Positions 25,369 to 34,224 of a DNA stretch of 64,000 nt are shown here, piece after piece. The position numbers were made by a program, and so were the translations under genes. Position 1 is the first letter of the stretch. Each line of letters starts with the position of its first letter. This DNA comes from an uncultured Shewanella sp. (GTDB lineage Bacteria; Pseudomonadota; Gammaproteobacteria; Enterobacterales; Shewanellaceae): contig CANNEE010000001.1 in assembly GCA_947503555.1 (NCBI GenBank), positions 62,001 through 126,000 on the forward strand. Reading direction: 5' to 3'. The notes under the pieces were generated by a model that worked only from the letters and a program-made list of their open reading frames with translations, made no database searches and had not been told where the DNA came from.

Positions 25369-26451
25369 GTGGCTAATAAATTTCAGCAAGACAATCTCAT
25401 CGGTCAATCCAATGCTTTACTTGAAGTATTGGAACATGTCTCACTCGTTGCGCCTTTATCTAAACCCGTACTCATTATTGGTGAGCGAGGAACAGGTAAA
25501 GAGCTGATTGCCGAGCGCTTACATTACCTGTCCCAGCGCTGGGATCAAAGCTTTATTAAGCTAAACTGCTCTTCATTAAGTGAAAACTTACTTGAAAGTG
25601 AGCTATTTGGTCATGAGTCTGGCGCCTTTACCGGTGCTAAAGGTAAACATGAAGGGCGCTTCGAACGAGCAGATAACGGTACCTTATTCCTCGATGAGCT
25701 CGCTAACACCTCTGGCCTAATTCAAGAAAAGCTACTAAGGGTTATTGAATACGGTGAGTTTGAACGGGTTGGCGGCAGCAAAACAGTACAAACCGATGTA
25801 CGTCTTATCTGTGCTGCCAATGAAGACTTGCCTTCTCTTGCTGAAGCCGGCGAATTTAGAGCCGACTTGCTCGATAGGTTAGCTTTTGATGTCATTACGC
25901 TGCCACCACTACGTTGTCGCCCTGAAGATATTATGCCATTGGCCGAATACTTTGCCGTTGGTATGGCGAGACAATTAAACCTAGAACTATTTAATGGCTT
26001 TGCGCCTTCTGCCATAGATCAACTTATGAGCTATCAATGGCCTGGCAATATACGCGAACTAAAAAACGTGATCGAGCGCAGTGTATACCGAAACTCAACG
26101 GAAACAAGTCCCATAGAATCAATCGTTTTAGACCCATTCGCTTCCCCTTATCGCCCGACCAAACGCGTTAAAACCCTAGAGCGGCAACAAACGCCAACAC
26201 CGCAAATAGTCGAAGAGAACAGCGCAAGCCAAGTCGTTGATACACCAGCTATGACAACTGACAATACAGCTAAAGAAATCAGCTTTCCAATTGATTTTAA
26301 AGAATATTGTGAGAAGAGCGAGATTGAGCTTATTCAGCAAGCCCTTGCCGCTGGCCAATATAGCCAAAAGAAAACAGCTGAATTGCTCGGGCTGAGCTAT
26401 CACCAACTTCGTGGGATCTTGAAGAAATACAATTTGCTCGATAAGACATAA
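25369..26451 (+). CDS. pspF: PspF, sigma-54 activator of the phage-shock operon
   Basis: 360 aa. It lacks a receiver domain and starts directly with an AAA+ sigma-54-interaction domain: Walker A GERGTGKE, GAFTGA loop (ESGAFTGAKGKHEG), Walker B GTLFLDE and the arginine-finger region. The C-terminal Fis-type helix-turn-helix is QKKTAELLGLSYHQLRGILKKY. The linker between them (about 245-310) is longer than in E. coli PspF (325 aa total) and rich in Thr, Pro and Gln. The start is a GTG at 25369 with only a weak ribosome-binding site. It is divergent from pspA and would be inhibited by PspA. Confidence 0.93.
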   Translation: MANKFQQDNLIGQSNALLEVLEHVSLVAPLSKPVLIIGERGTGKELIAERLHYLSQRWDQSFIKLNCSSLSENLLESELFGHESGAFTGAKGKHEGRFERADNGTLFLDELANTSGLIQEKLLRVIEYGEFERVGGSKTVQTDVRLICAANEDLPSLAEAGEFRADLLDRLAFDVITLPPLRCRPEDIMPLAEYFAVGMARQLNLELFNGFAPSAIDQLMSYQWPGNIRELKNVIERSVYRNSTETSPIESIVLDPFASPYRPTKRVKTLERQQTPTPQIVEENSASQVVDTPAMTTDNTAKEISFPIDFKEYCEKSEIELIQQALAAGQYSQKKTAELLGLSYHQLRGILKKYNLLDKT

Positions 26452-26520
26452 GACAATTGCCCCGAGTCATTTAGCACTGCTAAAATAGGGGTTTATCTTC
26501 TTAATATAAAACGGCAATTA

Positions 26521-28152
26521 ATGAGCGTATTGGTCAAACGATTATGCCTATGCATCTCATCGCTAGGTGTAAGTCTGCTTCTGCTTGCTTGTGGTGAGCA
26601 GCGTGCGCCTTCTGGTTTGGTATATTGTTCAGAGGGCAACCCAGAAACCTTTAACCCACAATTAGTCACCTCAGGCACCACCATTGATGCCACCTCGCAC
26701 CAGATATATAGCCGATTAGTAGATTATGATGCGGAAACTGGCGCCATTATTCCCGCACTCGCCACCAACTGGAGCATGAGTGAAGATGGCCTAACTTATC
26801 ATTTTACTCTCAGAGAAAACGTAGCCTTTCACCAGTCAAAGTATTTTAAACCGAGTCGCCATTTCAACGCCGACGACGTACTTTTTTCCTTTAATCGTAT
26901 TATCGACTCAACATCGCCCTATCATAAGGTATCAAAAACCGGTTATCCCTTTTTCCAGAGCATCGCTTTTGCCGATCAAATCTCATCCATTAACAAGCTC
27001 AATGACTATGAAATTGAATTTAACCTTAAGCAACCAGACGCCTCTTTTTTAGCTAACCTAGCTACTGATTTTGCTGTAATTCTGTCTCAAGAGTACGCAG
27101 ATAGACTACAACAGCAAAATCAAATGGCATTGCTAGATACCCAAGCAATTGGGACTGGGCCATATCAGTTAAATCAATACGTCAAAAATAGTCATATTCG
27201 CTACAAAAGAAATTCAAATTATTGGGGGAAACCTGCTAAAAACGAGCTCCTAGTTTTCGATATCACTCCCAATAGCACTACGCGCTTAGCAAAACTTATC
27301 ACTGGAGACTGTGATGTTTCTGCTTTACCTAAGGCTGGCGAGCTTTCTGTTATTCAGGAGCATCCTGAGCTTACATTAGCCACTCAACCAGGATTAAACG
27401 TCGCCTTTTGGGCATTGAACACTCAAAAGCCACCATTAAACGATGTGAGAGTGCGAAAAGCACTGGCAAAAGCCGTCGACAAACAAAATATTATTCGTGC
27501 CGTGTATCAGGATACTGGTATCGAAGCTAATGGCATCTTGCCGCCAGCATCATGGGCTTACCAAAGTCATGATCCGATCAATACCTACGATCCCAAACGA
27601 GCAAAGCAATTACTTGAAGAGGCTGGAGTCTCTGACTTAACCCTAGATATTTGGGCCATACCTGTAGCACGCATTTACAACCCCAACGCACTTAAAACTG
27701 CAGAGCTAATTCAAGCCGATCTCGCTAATATTGGCGTTAAAGCCAACATTATCAGTTATGACTGGAGTGTGTTTACTCAAAAGCTCACTCAAAGTGACTA
27801 TGATTCTGTGCTTATAGGCTGGAATGCCGATAATAGCGATCCAGACAACTTTTTCACTCCTTTACTTAGTTGTAGCTCTCTAGAGTCGAAAAGTAATCGA
27901 AGCCGGTGGTGCAATCGAGAATTTGATAAAATTTTAAAGCAAGCTAGAACCAGCATGGAGCAAAGGGAGCGCAAAGCCTTATATCAAGAAGCTGAAGCGA
28001 TATTGGCAGAGCAGGTTCCGCTCGTCAGTCTTGCCCATGCAAAAAGGCTAGCACTAAAACGTAAATCAGCAAAAGATACTCAGGTCAATCCATTTGGCGG
28101 CATTTCATTTGCCAAAATGGATATCATCGATAGTACAAAGGCAAAACATTAA
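26521..28152 (+). CDS. sapA: SapA-like peptide-binding lipoprotein of the Sap ABC transporter
   Basis: 543 aa, extracytoplasmic solute-binding family 5. The N-terminus ends in LLLLACGE, a lipobox, so the protein is probably a lipoprotein; E. coli SapA has a plain signal peptide. Family signatures include SGLVYCSEGNPETFNPQ, HFNADDVLFSFNRIID, GTGPYQL and GWNADNSDPDNFFTPLLSC. The Sap system is linked in enterobacteria with antimicrobial-peptide resistance, and in E. coli with putrescine export and Trk potassium uptake; substrate here is not settled. It heads a tight operon sapABCDF; the sapB start overlaps its stop (TAATG). Confidence 0.9.
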   Translation: MSVLVKRLCLCISSLGVSLLLLACGEQRAPSGLVYCSEGNPETFNPQLVTSGTTIDATSHQIYSRLVDYDAETGAIIPALATNWSMSEDGLTYHFTLRENVAFHQSKYFKPSRHFNADDVLFSFNRIIDSTSPYHKVSKTGYPFFQSIAFADQISSINKLNDYEIEFNLKQPDASFLANLATDFAVILSQEYADRLQQQNQMALLDTQAIGTGPYQLNQYVKNSHIRYKRNSNYWGKPAKNELLVFDITPNSTTRLAKLITGDCDVSALPKAGELSVIQEHPELTLATQPGLNVAFWALNTQKPPLNDVRVRKALAKAVDKQNIIRAVYQDTGIEANGILPPASWAYQSHDPINTYDPKRAKQLLEEAGVSDLTLDIWAIPVARIYNPNALKTAELIQADLANIGVKANIISYDWSVFTQKLTQSDYDSVLIGWNADNSDPDNFFTPLLSCSSLESKSNRSRWCNREFDKILKQARTSMEQRERKALYQEAEAILAEQVPLVSLAHAKRLALKRKSAKDTQVNPFGGISFAKMDIIDSTKAKH

Positions 28153-29183
28153 TGGCTAAATACCTACTACGTAGACTGAATCTTTTTGTGGCGACTGCTA
28201 TCGCTTTAGCTTTAGTCATGTTCTATGCCACCAGCTTATTCCCGGTTGATCACAGTGTCGCATTATCAGGAGTGCAATCCCCCACAGCCGAACAGCTAAC
28301 TGTGATTAAAGAAGAGTACGCCCTAGACAGTAATCCAGCAGTTCAGTTTGCAGCCTTTCTAAAACAAAGGCTAACGGGAAATTTAGGCGTATCTATCACT
28401 TCCCAACAAAGTGTTGCTGATGAGCTGGTTTCCGTGCTGCCCGCTTCCTTTGAGCTAGCCAATGTCGCAGCTTTTATCGCAATTTTTTTCGGAGTACCTT
28501 TAGGTGTCTTAGCCTCCATGAATCAGCACAAACTGACTCAGCATTCGATTATGGCTATCACGCTCACCGGCTATTCTATTCCAGTATTTTGGCTCGGACT
28601 ATCCCTCTCCCTTTGGTTTGGGGTTCAACTTGGCTGGCTTCCCATATCAGGGCAAATAAACCTCTTATATGAAATAGAGCCAGTCACCGGCTTTATGCTT
28701 ATCGATACATGGATTTCTGATTCAGAGTTCCGTATGGCGGCCTTCTATGATGCGCTGCAACATATTATTCTACCTGCTGTCACTCTCGCCGTACTCCCTT
28801 TTACCGTAGTGGTGAGAATTACTCGTTCAGCCATGCTCAATGTAATGAATCAAACCTATATTCGAGCCGCTGAAGCCCGCGGGTTGCATACTAATATTAT
28901 TATTCTGCGCCATGCGCTACCTAACGCCCTCATCCCCGTACTTAAACACCTAGGTCTTATGCTCGGGCCTTTTGCTAGTTACTCCATCATAGTCGAAGTC
29001 ATCTTCTCTTGGCCCGGAGTAGGATCTTGGTTAGTGTCAGGTATTTATCAGCGAGATTACACTGTGATTCAAGGGGGAATTATGGCGGTAGCACTGTTAA
29101 TCATGTTCTCTAGCATACTTATTGAAGTACTGCATACTGCAACCAACCCCATCAGCCGGAAAGAACTTTATGCCGCAAGTTAA
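28152..29183 (+). CDS. sapB: Sap transporter permease SapB
   Basis: 343 aa, binding-protein-dependent transport permease (BPD_transp_1, DppB/OppB type). About six membrane helices, with the ABC-coupling EAA loop near RAAEARGLHTNIIILRHALPNALIPV. The N-terminal MAKYLLRRLNLFVATAIALALV is the usual first helix. It forms the inner-membrane channel with SapC. Its ATG overlaps the sapA stop by 1 nt, and it overlaps sapC by 14 nt. Confidence 0.92.
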   Translation: MAKYLLRRLNLFVATAIALALVMFYATSLFPVDHSVALSGVQSPTAEQLTVIKEEYALDSNPAVQFAAFLKQRLTGNLGVSITSQQSVADELVSVLPASFELANVAAFIAIFFGVPLGVLASMNQHKLTQHSIMAITLTGYSIPVFWLGLSLSLWFGVQLGWLPISGQINLLYEIEPVTGFMLIDTWISDSEFRMAAFYDALQHIILPAVTLAVLPFTVVVRITRSAMLNVMNQTYIRAAEARGLHTNIIILRHALPNALIPVLKHLGLMLGPFASYSIIVEVIFSWPGVGSWLVSGIYQRDYTVIQGGIMAVALLIMFSSILIEVLHTATNPISRKELYAAS

Positions 29184-30054
29184 AATCTATCAGGAAGACA
29201 GTATTCCTTCACCTACGGAGCGCTTGTGGCAAAGCTTCTCGTCTAATCCGTTTGCTTTGGCGGGGCTCTGGGTCGTCGTCAGCTTATTGCTACTTACCAT
29301 ATTTGGACCATTGATTGCGCCTTATTCACCCGAGCAGCAAGACCCCCATGCATTACTCTTACCTCCGTCTTGGGATCCGGCGGGTACGGTCGAGCACTTT
29401 TTAGGTACTGATGATCTAGGCCGAGATATTTTTAGTCGACTACTCCATGGCGCTCATCTTACCTTTGGCATGTCTTTAGCCATAGTCGCCACAGCCTTAA
29501 CCTTTGGTTTTATCATAGGGGCTTTTTCAGGCATGATGAAAGGACTAAAATCGAGTATTCTTGGCCACCTTTTAGATGCCCTTCTCTCTATTCCATCGCT
29601 GCTGTTGGCCATCTTGGTCGTTGCTATTACTGGCCCAGGACTAGAAAACATTTTTTGGGCCGTGGGATTAGCACTCACTCCTCAGTTTGTTCGCGCAATC
29701 CACCAAGCAGTCAACGGCGAAGCTCAAAAAGAGTATGTCACCGCAGCGATTCTTGATGGCGCCAACTCAATTCAAGTATTTTGGTACGTTATCATGCCAA
29801 ATGTTTGGGAAACCATCATCATTCAAACTACATTAGCTATTTCTGCTGCCATTCTTGATATAGCAGCTTTGGGCTTTTTAAACCTCGGTGCACAGGCACC
29901 CAGTCCTGAATGGGGTGCTATGGTCTCTCAAGGTCTAGATAACTTGCTTACCGCACCTTGGACTGTCACCATTCCTGGCGTCGCCATTCTATTTAGCGTG
30001 CTTGCGATTAACTTAGTCGGTGATGGTCTCAGATCAGCACTTGCGTCGAATTAG
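29170..30054 (+). CDS. sapC: Sap transporter permease SapC
   Basis: 294 aa (E. coli SapC 296), DppC/OppC-type permease with membrane helices near 33-55, 98-120, 133-155, 210-232 and 260-285, and the EAA-type loop EYVTAAILDGANSIQVFWYVIMPN. The motif FLGTDDLGRDIFSRLLHGA before the second helix is typical of DppC proteins. I start it at the ATG at 29170 (MPQVKIYQED), since the longer frame from 29122 lies inside sapB and the chosen start gives the family length. Confidence 0.92.
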   Translation: MPQVKIYQEDSIPSPTERLWQSFSSNPFALAGLWVVVSLLLLTIFGPLIAPYSPEQQDPHALLLPPSWDPAGTVEHFLGTDDLGRDIFSRLLHGAHLTFGMSLAIVATALTFGFIIGAFSGMMKGLKSSILGHLLDALLSIPSLLLAILVVAITGPGLENIFWAVGLALTPQFVRAIHQAVNGEAQKEYVTAAILDGANSIQVFWYVIMPNVWETIIIQTTLAISAAILDIAALGFLNLGAQAPSPEWGAMVSQGLDNLLTAPWTVTIPGVAILFSVLAINLVGDGLRSALASN

Positions 30055-30064
30055 AGTCTAGATT

Positions 30065-31081
30065 ATGCCATTACTCGATATACGCAACTTAACCATTGAG
30101 CTGGACACACCTCACGGCAAGGTCAAGGCACTAGAAAAAGTGAGCCTTACCCTTAACCCAGGTGAAGTCCATGGACTGGTAGGCGAATCTGGCTCTGGCC
30201 GCAGCTTGCTTGCTAGAGCTATTTTAGGCATTCCAGGACCTAATTGGACCATTACAGCAGATCGCATGATGTGGGATGGTCAGAACCTAATGGAGATGTC
30301 ATCGAAGCAAAGACGCAGCATAATGGGCTGTGATATGGCAATGATTTTCCAAGATCCTTCTGCAAGCTTAGACCCTGTAATCAGCGTTGGCACCCAAATC
30401 ATTGAAGCTGTACCTAGCTGTGATGAGTATCCATGGTGGCAAAGGGGACGAGAACGTAAAAAAAACGCTGAAAAATGGCTGCATAAAGTAGGAATTAAGG
30501 ACACAGCTAAGGTAATGTCCAGCTTCCCATGGGAACTGTCTGAAGGAGAGTGTCAAAAAGTGATGATCGCCATGGCGGTTGCCAACAGTCCTAGACTGCT
30601 CATTGCCGATGAACCGACTGCGTCCATGGAAACCAGTACTCAAGCCCAGATATTTAGACTCCTTGCTCAGCTCAACCAGCTACATAATGTCACCATATTG
30701 CTGATTAGCCATGAGCTTGAAACTGTCTCCCAGTGGTGTGAAAAACTCACAGTGCTCTATGCGGGTCAAGTGATGGAATCTGGGCCAACAAAGGAGCTTA
30801 TCGCTAAGCCCTACCATCCTTACACCAAGGCGCTATTAGGCCATATTCCAGACTACTCAGGTAAGTTAAAGCAAAAGGCTATCATGCCTACATTACCCGG
30901 CTCTGCACCAGCGTTGCAGCACCTTCCAATTGGTTGCCGGCTTGGGCCCCGCTGCCCTGAAGCGATGAAAACCTGTGTGCAAAAGCCTAAATTCTGTAAT
31001 CAGAAGAACCGCTATTTTGCTTGCCATTTCCCTTATATCGATGAGCCTTGCCATGACCACTCCCATGCTAAAAGTCACTAA
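30065..31081 (+). CDS. sapD: Sap transporter ATP-binding protein SapD (altered Walker A)
   Basis: 338 aa, ABC ATPase of the oligopeptide type with the C-terminal oligopeptide-transporter extension (PIGCRLGPRCPEAMKTC). Walker B (LLIADEPTAS), the signature LSEGECQK and the H-loop (LLISHELET) are present. In the Walker A motif GESGSGRS the invariant lysine is Arg46 (codon CGC at 30200). The family's own signature, as in E. coli, is likewise TEGECQK, so this half-site is already degenerate. SapD pairs with SapF, whose Walker A is intact; the dimer may therefore have one active and one weak site. It overlaps sapF by 29 nt. Confidence 0.92.
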   Translation: MPLLDIRNLTIELDTPHGKVKALEKVSLTLNPGEVHGLVGESGSGRSLLARAILGIPGPNWTITADRMMWDGQNLMEMSSKQRRSIMGCDMAMIFQDPSASLDPVISVGTQIIEAVPSCDEYPWWQRGRERKKNAEKWLHKVGIKDTAKVMSSFPWELSEGECQKVMIAMAVANSPRLLIADEPTASMETSTQAQIFRLLAQLNQLHNVTILLISHELETVSQWCEKLTVLYAGQVMESGPTKELIAKPYHPYTKALLGHIPDYSGKLKQKAIMPTLPGSAPALQHLPIGCRLGPRCPEAMKTCVQKPKFCNQKNRYFACHFPYIDEPCHDHSHAKSH

Positions 31082-31838
31082 TCTTAGTAAGCGCTACTAC
31101 TCTGGATATAAGGGGTTTAGGCGCCAATATAAACAGGCACTACAACCTGTCTCTTTTGAGTTAAATAAAGGGGAAACTCTGGCAATCGTTGGAGAGGCAG
31201 GCTCTGGTAAAAGTACCTTGGCGCGCATATTGGTAGGCGCAACCTCTCGCTCTGGTGGCAATATCTGTTTCGAGGGGGCATCGCTCGCTAGACGCAATGT
31301 TAAGCAGAGATGTCGTATCATCAGAATGATTTTCCAAGACCCTAATACCTCACTCAACCCAAGGTTAAGCATTGGTGAGTTATTGGAAGAGCCACTGCGT
31401 TTTACCACAGACTTGAGTAAGCAAGAGCGTCAAGAGCAGGTCATTGCAACCCTGCTAAAAGTAGGATTGCTACCAGAACATATCGATTTCTACCCCCATA
31501 TGATCTCAGAAGGTCAGAAACAAAGGGTCGCGGTCGCAAGAGCCTTGATGCTTAACCCTAAAATCATTATCGCCGATGAAGCCTTAACCGCATTAGATCT
31601 ATCGGTACGTTCACAAATACTTAATTTACTTATGGAACTTCAAAAAGAGATGGGGCTTTCCTATATCTTTGTGTCCCATAATTTGAACGTTATTCGCCAC
31701 GTCAGCGACAATATTATTGTGTTACACAAAGGGGTTATTGTTGAGCAAGCCGATACTGAAACCTTGTTTAATTCGCCTCAGCATGAATACACTCAACGAC
31801 TGATCCAGGAGCAAAGTATGTTTACCCATAAAGGTTAA
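31053..31838 (+). CDS. sapF: Sap transporter ATP-binding protein SapF
   Basis: 261 aa. Complete ABC motifs: Walker A GEAGSGKST, Q-loop MIFQDP, signature SEGQKQRVAVARA, Walker B IIIADEAL and H-loop FVSHNL. It lacks the C-terminal oligopeptide-transporter extension present in SapD, as is normal for SapF. It supplies the main ATPase half of the SapBCDF importer. I start it at the ATG at 31053 (MTTPMLKV), inside the sapD end; a second ATG four codons later (31065) is possible. It is the last sap gene. Confidence 0.92.
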   Translation: MTTPMLKVTNLSKRYYSGYKGFRRQYKQALQPVSFELNKGETLAIVGEAGSGKSTLARILVGATSRSGGNICFEGASLARRNVKQRCRIIRMIFQDPNTSLNPRLSIGELLEEPLRFTTDLSKQERQEQVIATLLKVGLLPEHIDFYPHMISEGQKQRVAVARALMLNPKIIIADEALTALDLSVRSQILNLLMELQKEMGLSYIFVSHNLNVIRHVSDNIIVLHKGVIVEQADTETLFNSPQHEYTQRLIQEQSMFTHKG

Positions 31839-31868
31839 ACTGCTCCAACCACTCGTTATTTCTATCAA

Positions 31869-31902
31869 TTCGATTAAAAAAAAGTGCCAATTCCTAATCG
31901 AA
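31869..31902. repeat. Inverted repeat upstream of fabV
   Basis: An 8-bp perfect inverted repeat TTCGATTA/TAATCGAA with an 18-nt spacer, about 42 nt before the fabV start. It could be an operator for a dimeric regulator or mere A/T-rich symmetry. The arms are too far apart for a good terminator hairpin and no U-run follows. Confidence 0.35.
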
Positions 31903-31943
31903 CTAATTATTCTATTGGCAATTTAGGAAGAAGAAGCTCAATC

Positions 31944-33146
31944 ATGATTATTAAACCAAAAATTCGCGGATTTATCTGTACAACCACTCACCCTGTTGGC
32001 TGTGAAGCTAATGTGCTAGAACAGATCAACATTACTAAGGCTAAAGGTAAGCTAACTAACGGGCCGAAAAAGGTACTTGTTATTGGCTCATCTAGTGGTT
32101 ATGGCCTTTCTTCACGTATTGCAGCAGCATTTGGTAGTGATGCTGCGACTATTGGTGTCTTCTTTGAAAAGCCAGGCACTGAAACCCGCCCAGGTACTGC
32201 AGGTTACTATAACTCAGCAGCCTTTGATAAGTTTGCTAAAGCTGAAGGCCTATATGCTAAGAGCATCAATGGCGATGCATTTAGCCATCAAGCTAAAGAA
32301 AAAACCATTGAACTCATTAAAGAAGATCTTGGACAAGTTGACTTAGTTGTCTACTCCCTTGCATCTCCTGTTCGTAAAATGCCAGATACAGGTGAAGTGA
32401 TCCGCTCATCACTTAAGCCTATTGGTGAAACCTACAAAGCAACTGCAGTAGACACCAATAAAGATCAAATTATTGAAGCCACAGTAGAGCCAGCTACCGA
32501 GCAAGAAATTGCCGATACTGTTACAGTCATGGGTGGACAAGATTGGGAGCTATGGATGCAAGCGCTTGGCGATGCGGGTGTACTTAGTGACAACTGTAAA
32601 ACCGTTGCCTACAGCTACATAGGCACAGAGCTGACTTGGCCTATCTATTGGGATGGTGCACTAGGTAAAGCTAAGATGGACTTAGACCGTGCTGCTAAGG
32701 CACTTAATGACAAAATGGCACCAAAAGGTGGAAGTGCCAATGTTGCAGTCCTAAAGAGCGTAGTGACTCAAGCCAGCTCTGCAATTCCGGTAATGCCTTT
32801 GTATATCGCTATGGTGTTTAAGAAAATGCGTGAAGAGGGCCTTCATGAAGGTTGTATGGAGCAAATCAATCGTATGTTTGGTGAGCGCCTCTATAAAGCC
32901 GATAATAGCCCTGCAGAGACTGATGAGCAAAACCGCTTACGTCTTGATGATTGGGAGCTTAAAGACGAAATCCAACAGCACTGTCGTGATCTCTGGCCTC
33001 AAGTAACCACTGAAAACTTGAGTGAGCTGACCGACTATCGTGAGTATAAAGCTGAATTCATGAAGCTATTTGGCTTTGGTATTGACGGTGTTGATTATGA
33101 AGCCGACGTAAACCCTAAAGTAGACTTTGATTTAATCGAGCTATAA
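31944..33146 (+). CDS. fabV: Trans-2-enoyl-ACP/CoA reductase (NADH), FabV
   Basis: 400 aa, matching the FabV family. It has the N-terminal NAD-binding region ([20 protein letters not shown]) and the Y-x8-K catalytic pair (Y235 and K244 in [11 protein letters not shown]). FabV performs the last reduction in fatty-acid elongation and is the triclosan-tolerant alternative to FabI. The start at 31944 ([10 protein letters not shown]) is the family N-terminus; an earlier GTG in frame at 31884 adds 20 residues without similarity. It follows sapF by 105 bp and ends at a strong bidirectional terminator. Confidence 0.95.
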   Translation: MIIKPKIRGFICTTTHPVGCEANVLEQINITKAKGKLTNGPKKVLVIGSSSGYGLSSRIAAAFGSDAATIGVFFEKPGTETRPGTAGYYNSAAFDKFAKAEGLYAKSINGDAFSHQAKEKTIELIKEDLGQVDLVVYSLASPVRKMPDTGEVIRSSLKPIGETYKATAVDTNKDQIIEATVEPATEQEIADTVTVMGGQDWELWMQALGDAGVLSDNCKTVAYSYIGTELTWPIYWDGALGKAKMDLDRAAKALNDKMAPKGGSANVAVLKSVVTQASSAIPVMPLYIAMVFKKMREEGLHEGCMEQINRMFGERLYKADNSPAETDEQNRLRLDDWELKDEIQQHCRDLWPQVTTENLSELTDYREYKAEFMKLFGFGIDGVDYEADVNPKVDFDLIEL

Positions 33147-33167
33147 ACAGGTCGAATTACCATAAAA

Positions 33168-33191
33168 AAACGCTGCCACTTGGCAGCGTTT
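33168..33191. terminator. Bidirectional terminator between fabV and the chemotaxis operon
   Basis: An 11-bp perfect palindrome-type stem (AAACGCTGCCA/TGGCAGCGTTT) with a 2-nt centre and A/T runs on both sides. It lies 22 bp past the fabV stop and 18 bp past the end of the opposed DUF2802 gene, so it can serve both. Confidence 0.9.
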
Positions 33192-33208
33192 TTGTTATCT
33201 CTTCAATA

Positions 33209-33607
33209 TTATTTTTGATGCAAACGAATCAAGAGTTCAGCTTCAGCCTTGGGCAACTCGCATTCACGAACGAGCTCTTCAACTCCGGCGCCTAAATCCA
33301 CCATTTTCATTGCTCGGCTATAAAGCTTTGCTTGAGGGTCTTGTTGAGCCGCTTCTTCAAGCTTCATTTCATATTGTGATAGCTTTTTCTCTAGCTCTAT
33401 CACTCGGCGGCCAACACCAATAGTGCCACTACGTAGTTCATTTAGCTCTCTCTTAAAGGTTTCTTTCTGCTTATCACTATCTTTGATAAGTACAGTCAAT
33501 GCATCAACCTTTGTTCTCAGCTTATTAGATTGCTTTTGAAGATAGAGAACTAATCCCAAACAGGCTATCACATATACCAAAGCTGCGATTAAAAATTCAT
33601 CGCCCAT
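33209..33607 (-). CDS. DUF2802 membrane-anchored coiled-coil protein
   Basis: 132 aa. An N-terminal membrane helix (about 4-22), a coiled coil (about 25-92) and a C-terminal helical domain (AMKMVDLGAGVEELVRECELPKAEAELLIRLH) typical of DUF2802, which looks like a small DNA-binding-like helix bundle. Genes of this family stand at the end of chemotaxis/flagellar operons in marine gammaproteobacteria. Function unknown. It is separated from cheW by a terminator-like hairpin, so expression may differ. Confidence 0.82.
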   Translation of the reverse strand: MGDEFLIAALVYVIACLGLVLYLQKQSNKLRTKVDALTVLIKDSDKQKETFKRELNELRSGTIGVGRRVIELEKKLSQYEMKLEEAAQQDPQAKLYSRAMKMVDLGAGVEELVRECELPKAEAELLIRLHQK

Positions 33608-33668
33608 AATGCTAAAGAAACTCCATGGAGAAAGATAATTACTAAAAAATGCTAGTCACAAAGCAAAA

Positions 33669-33696
33669 GCCACAACATAGCATATCATGTTGTAGC
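33669..33696 (-). terminator. Terminator-like hairpin after cheW
   Basis: GCTACAACAT pairs with ATGTTGTGGC (one G-U) on the minus strand across an 8-nt loop, followed by TTTTGCTTT. It lies about 27 bp past the cheW stop. Confidence 0.65.
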
Positions 33697-33722
33697 TTAA
33701 TGACTTTATGACATGAGGATGA

Positions 33723-34217
33723 CTAAAGTTGAGAAATCTCGGCCCACTCTTCGTCAGATAACAACTTATCTAAATCAACTAGAATAAGCAATTCATCATC
33801 GCGGTTACTCACACCTTGGATAAACTTGGCACTCTCTTCGGTACCCACATTAGGTGCGTTATCAATCTCTGAACGGCGCAGATACACCACTTCAGCAACC
33901 GCGTCAACCAATATACCGATAACTTGCTTTTCTGCTTCGATGATAACGATACGAGATGATTCATCTATCTCTGTAGATTGCAGACCAAAGCGAGAGCGAG
34001 TATCGATAACAGTCACTACGTTACCACGTAGGTTAATGATACCTAAAACATAATGTGGAGCACCTGGGACTGGCGCAATCTCGGTATAACGCAATACTTC
34101 TTGCACTTGCATTACGTTAATGCCGTATGTTTCATTATCTAACCTAAAGGTAACCCACTGTAAAACCGCGTCTTCGTTACCTGCAGCTACAGCTGCGACA
34201 TTTCTTGAATCTGTCAT
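33723..34217 (-). CDS. cheW: CheW chemotaxis coupling protein
   Basis: 164 aa, single CheW domain (about 20-155), with VTFRLDNETYGINVMQVQEVLRY, IINLRGNVVTVIDTR and VVYLRRSEI. It bridges chemoreceptors to CheA in the polar array. I use the ATG at 34217; GAGGTAG just before it overlaps the parP stop codon. A TTG five codons upstream is in frame but lies before that site. It is the coupling CheW of the fliA-cheYZAB-parCP operon. Confidence 0.93.
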   Translation of the reverse strand: MTDSRNVAAVAAGNEDAVLQWVTFRLDNETYGINVMQVQEVLRYTEIAPVPGAPHYVLGIINLRGNVVTVIDTRSRFGLQSTEIDESSRIVIIEAEKQVIGILVDAVAEVVYLRRSEIDNAPNVGTEESAKFIQGVSNRDDELLILVDLDKLLSDEEWAEISQL

Positions 34218-34224
34218 ATCTACC

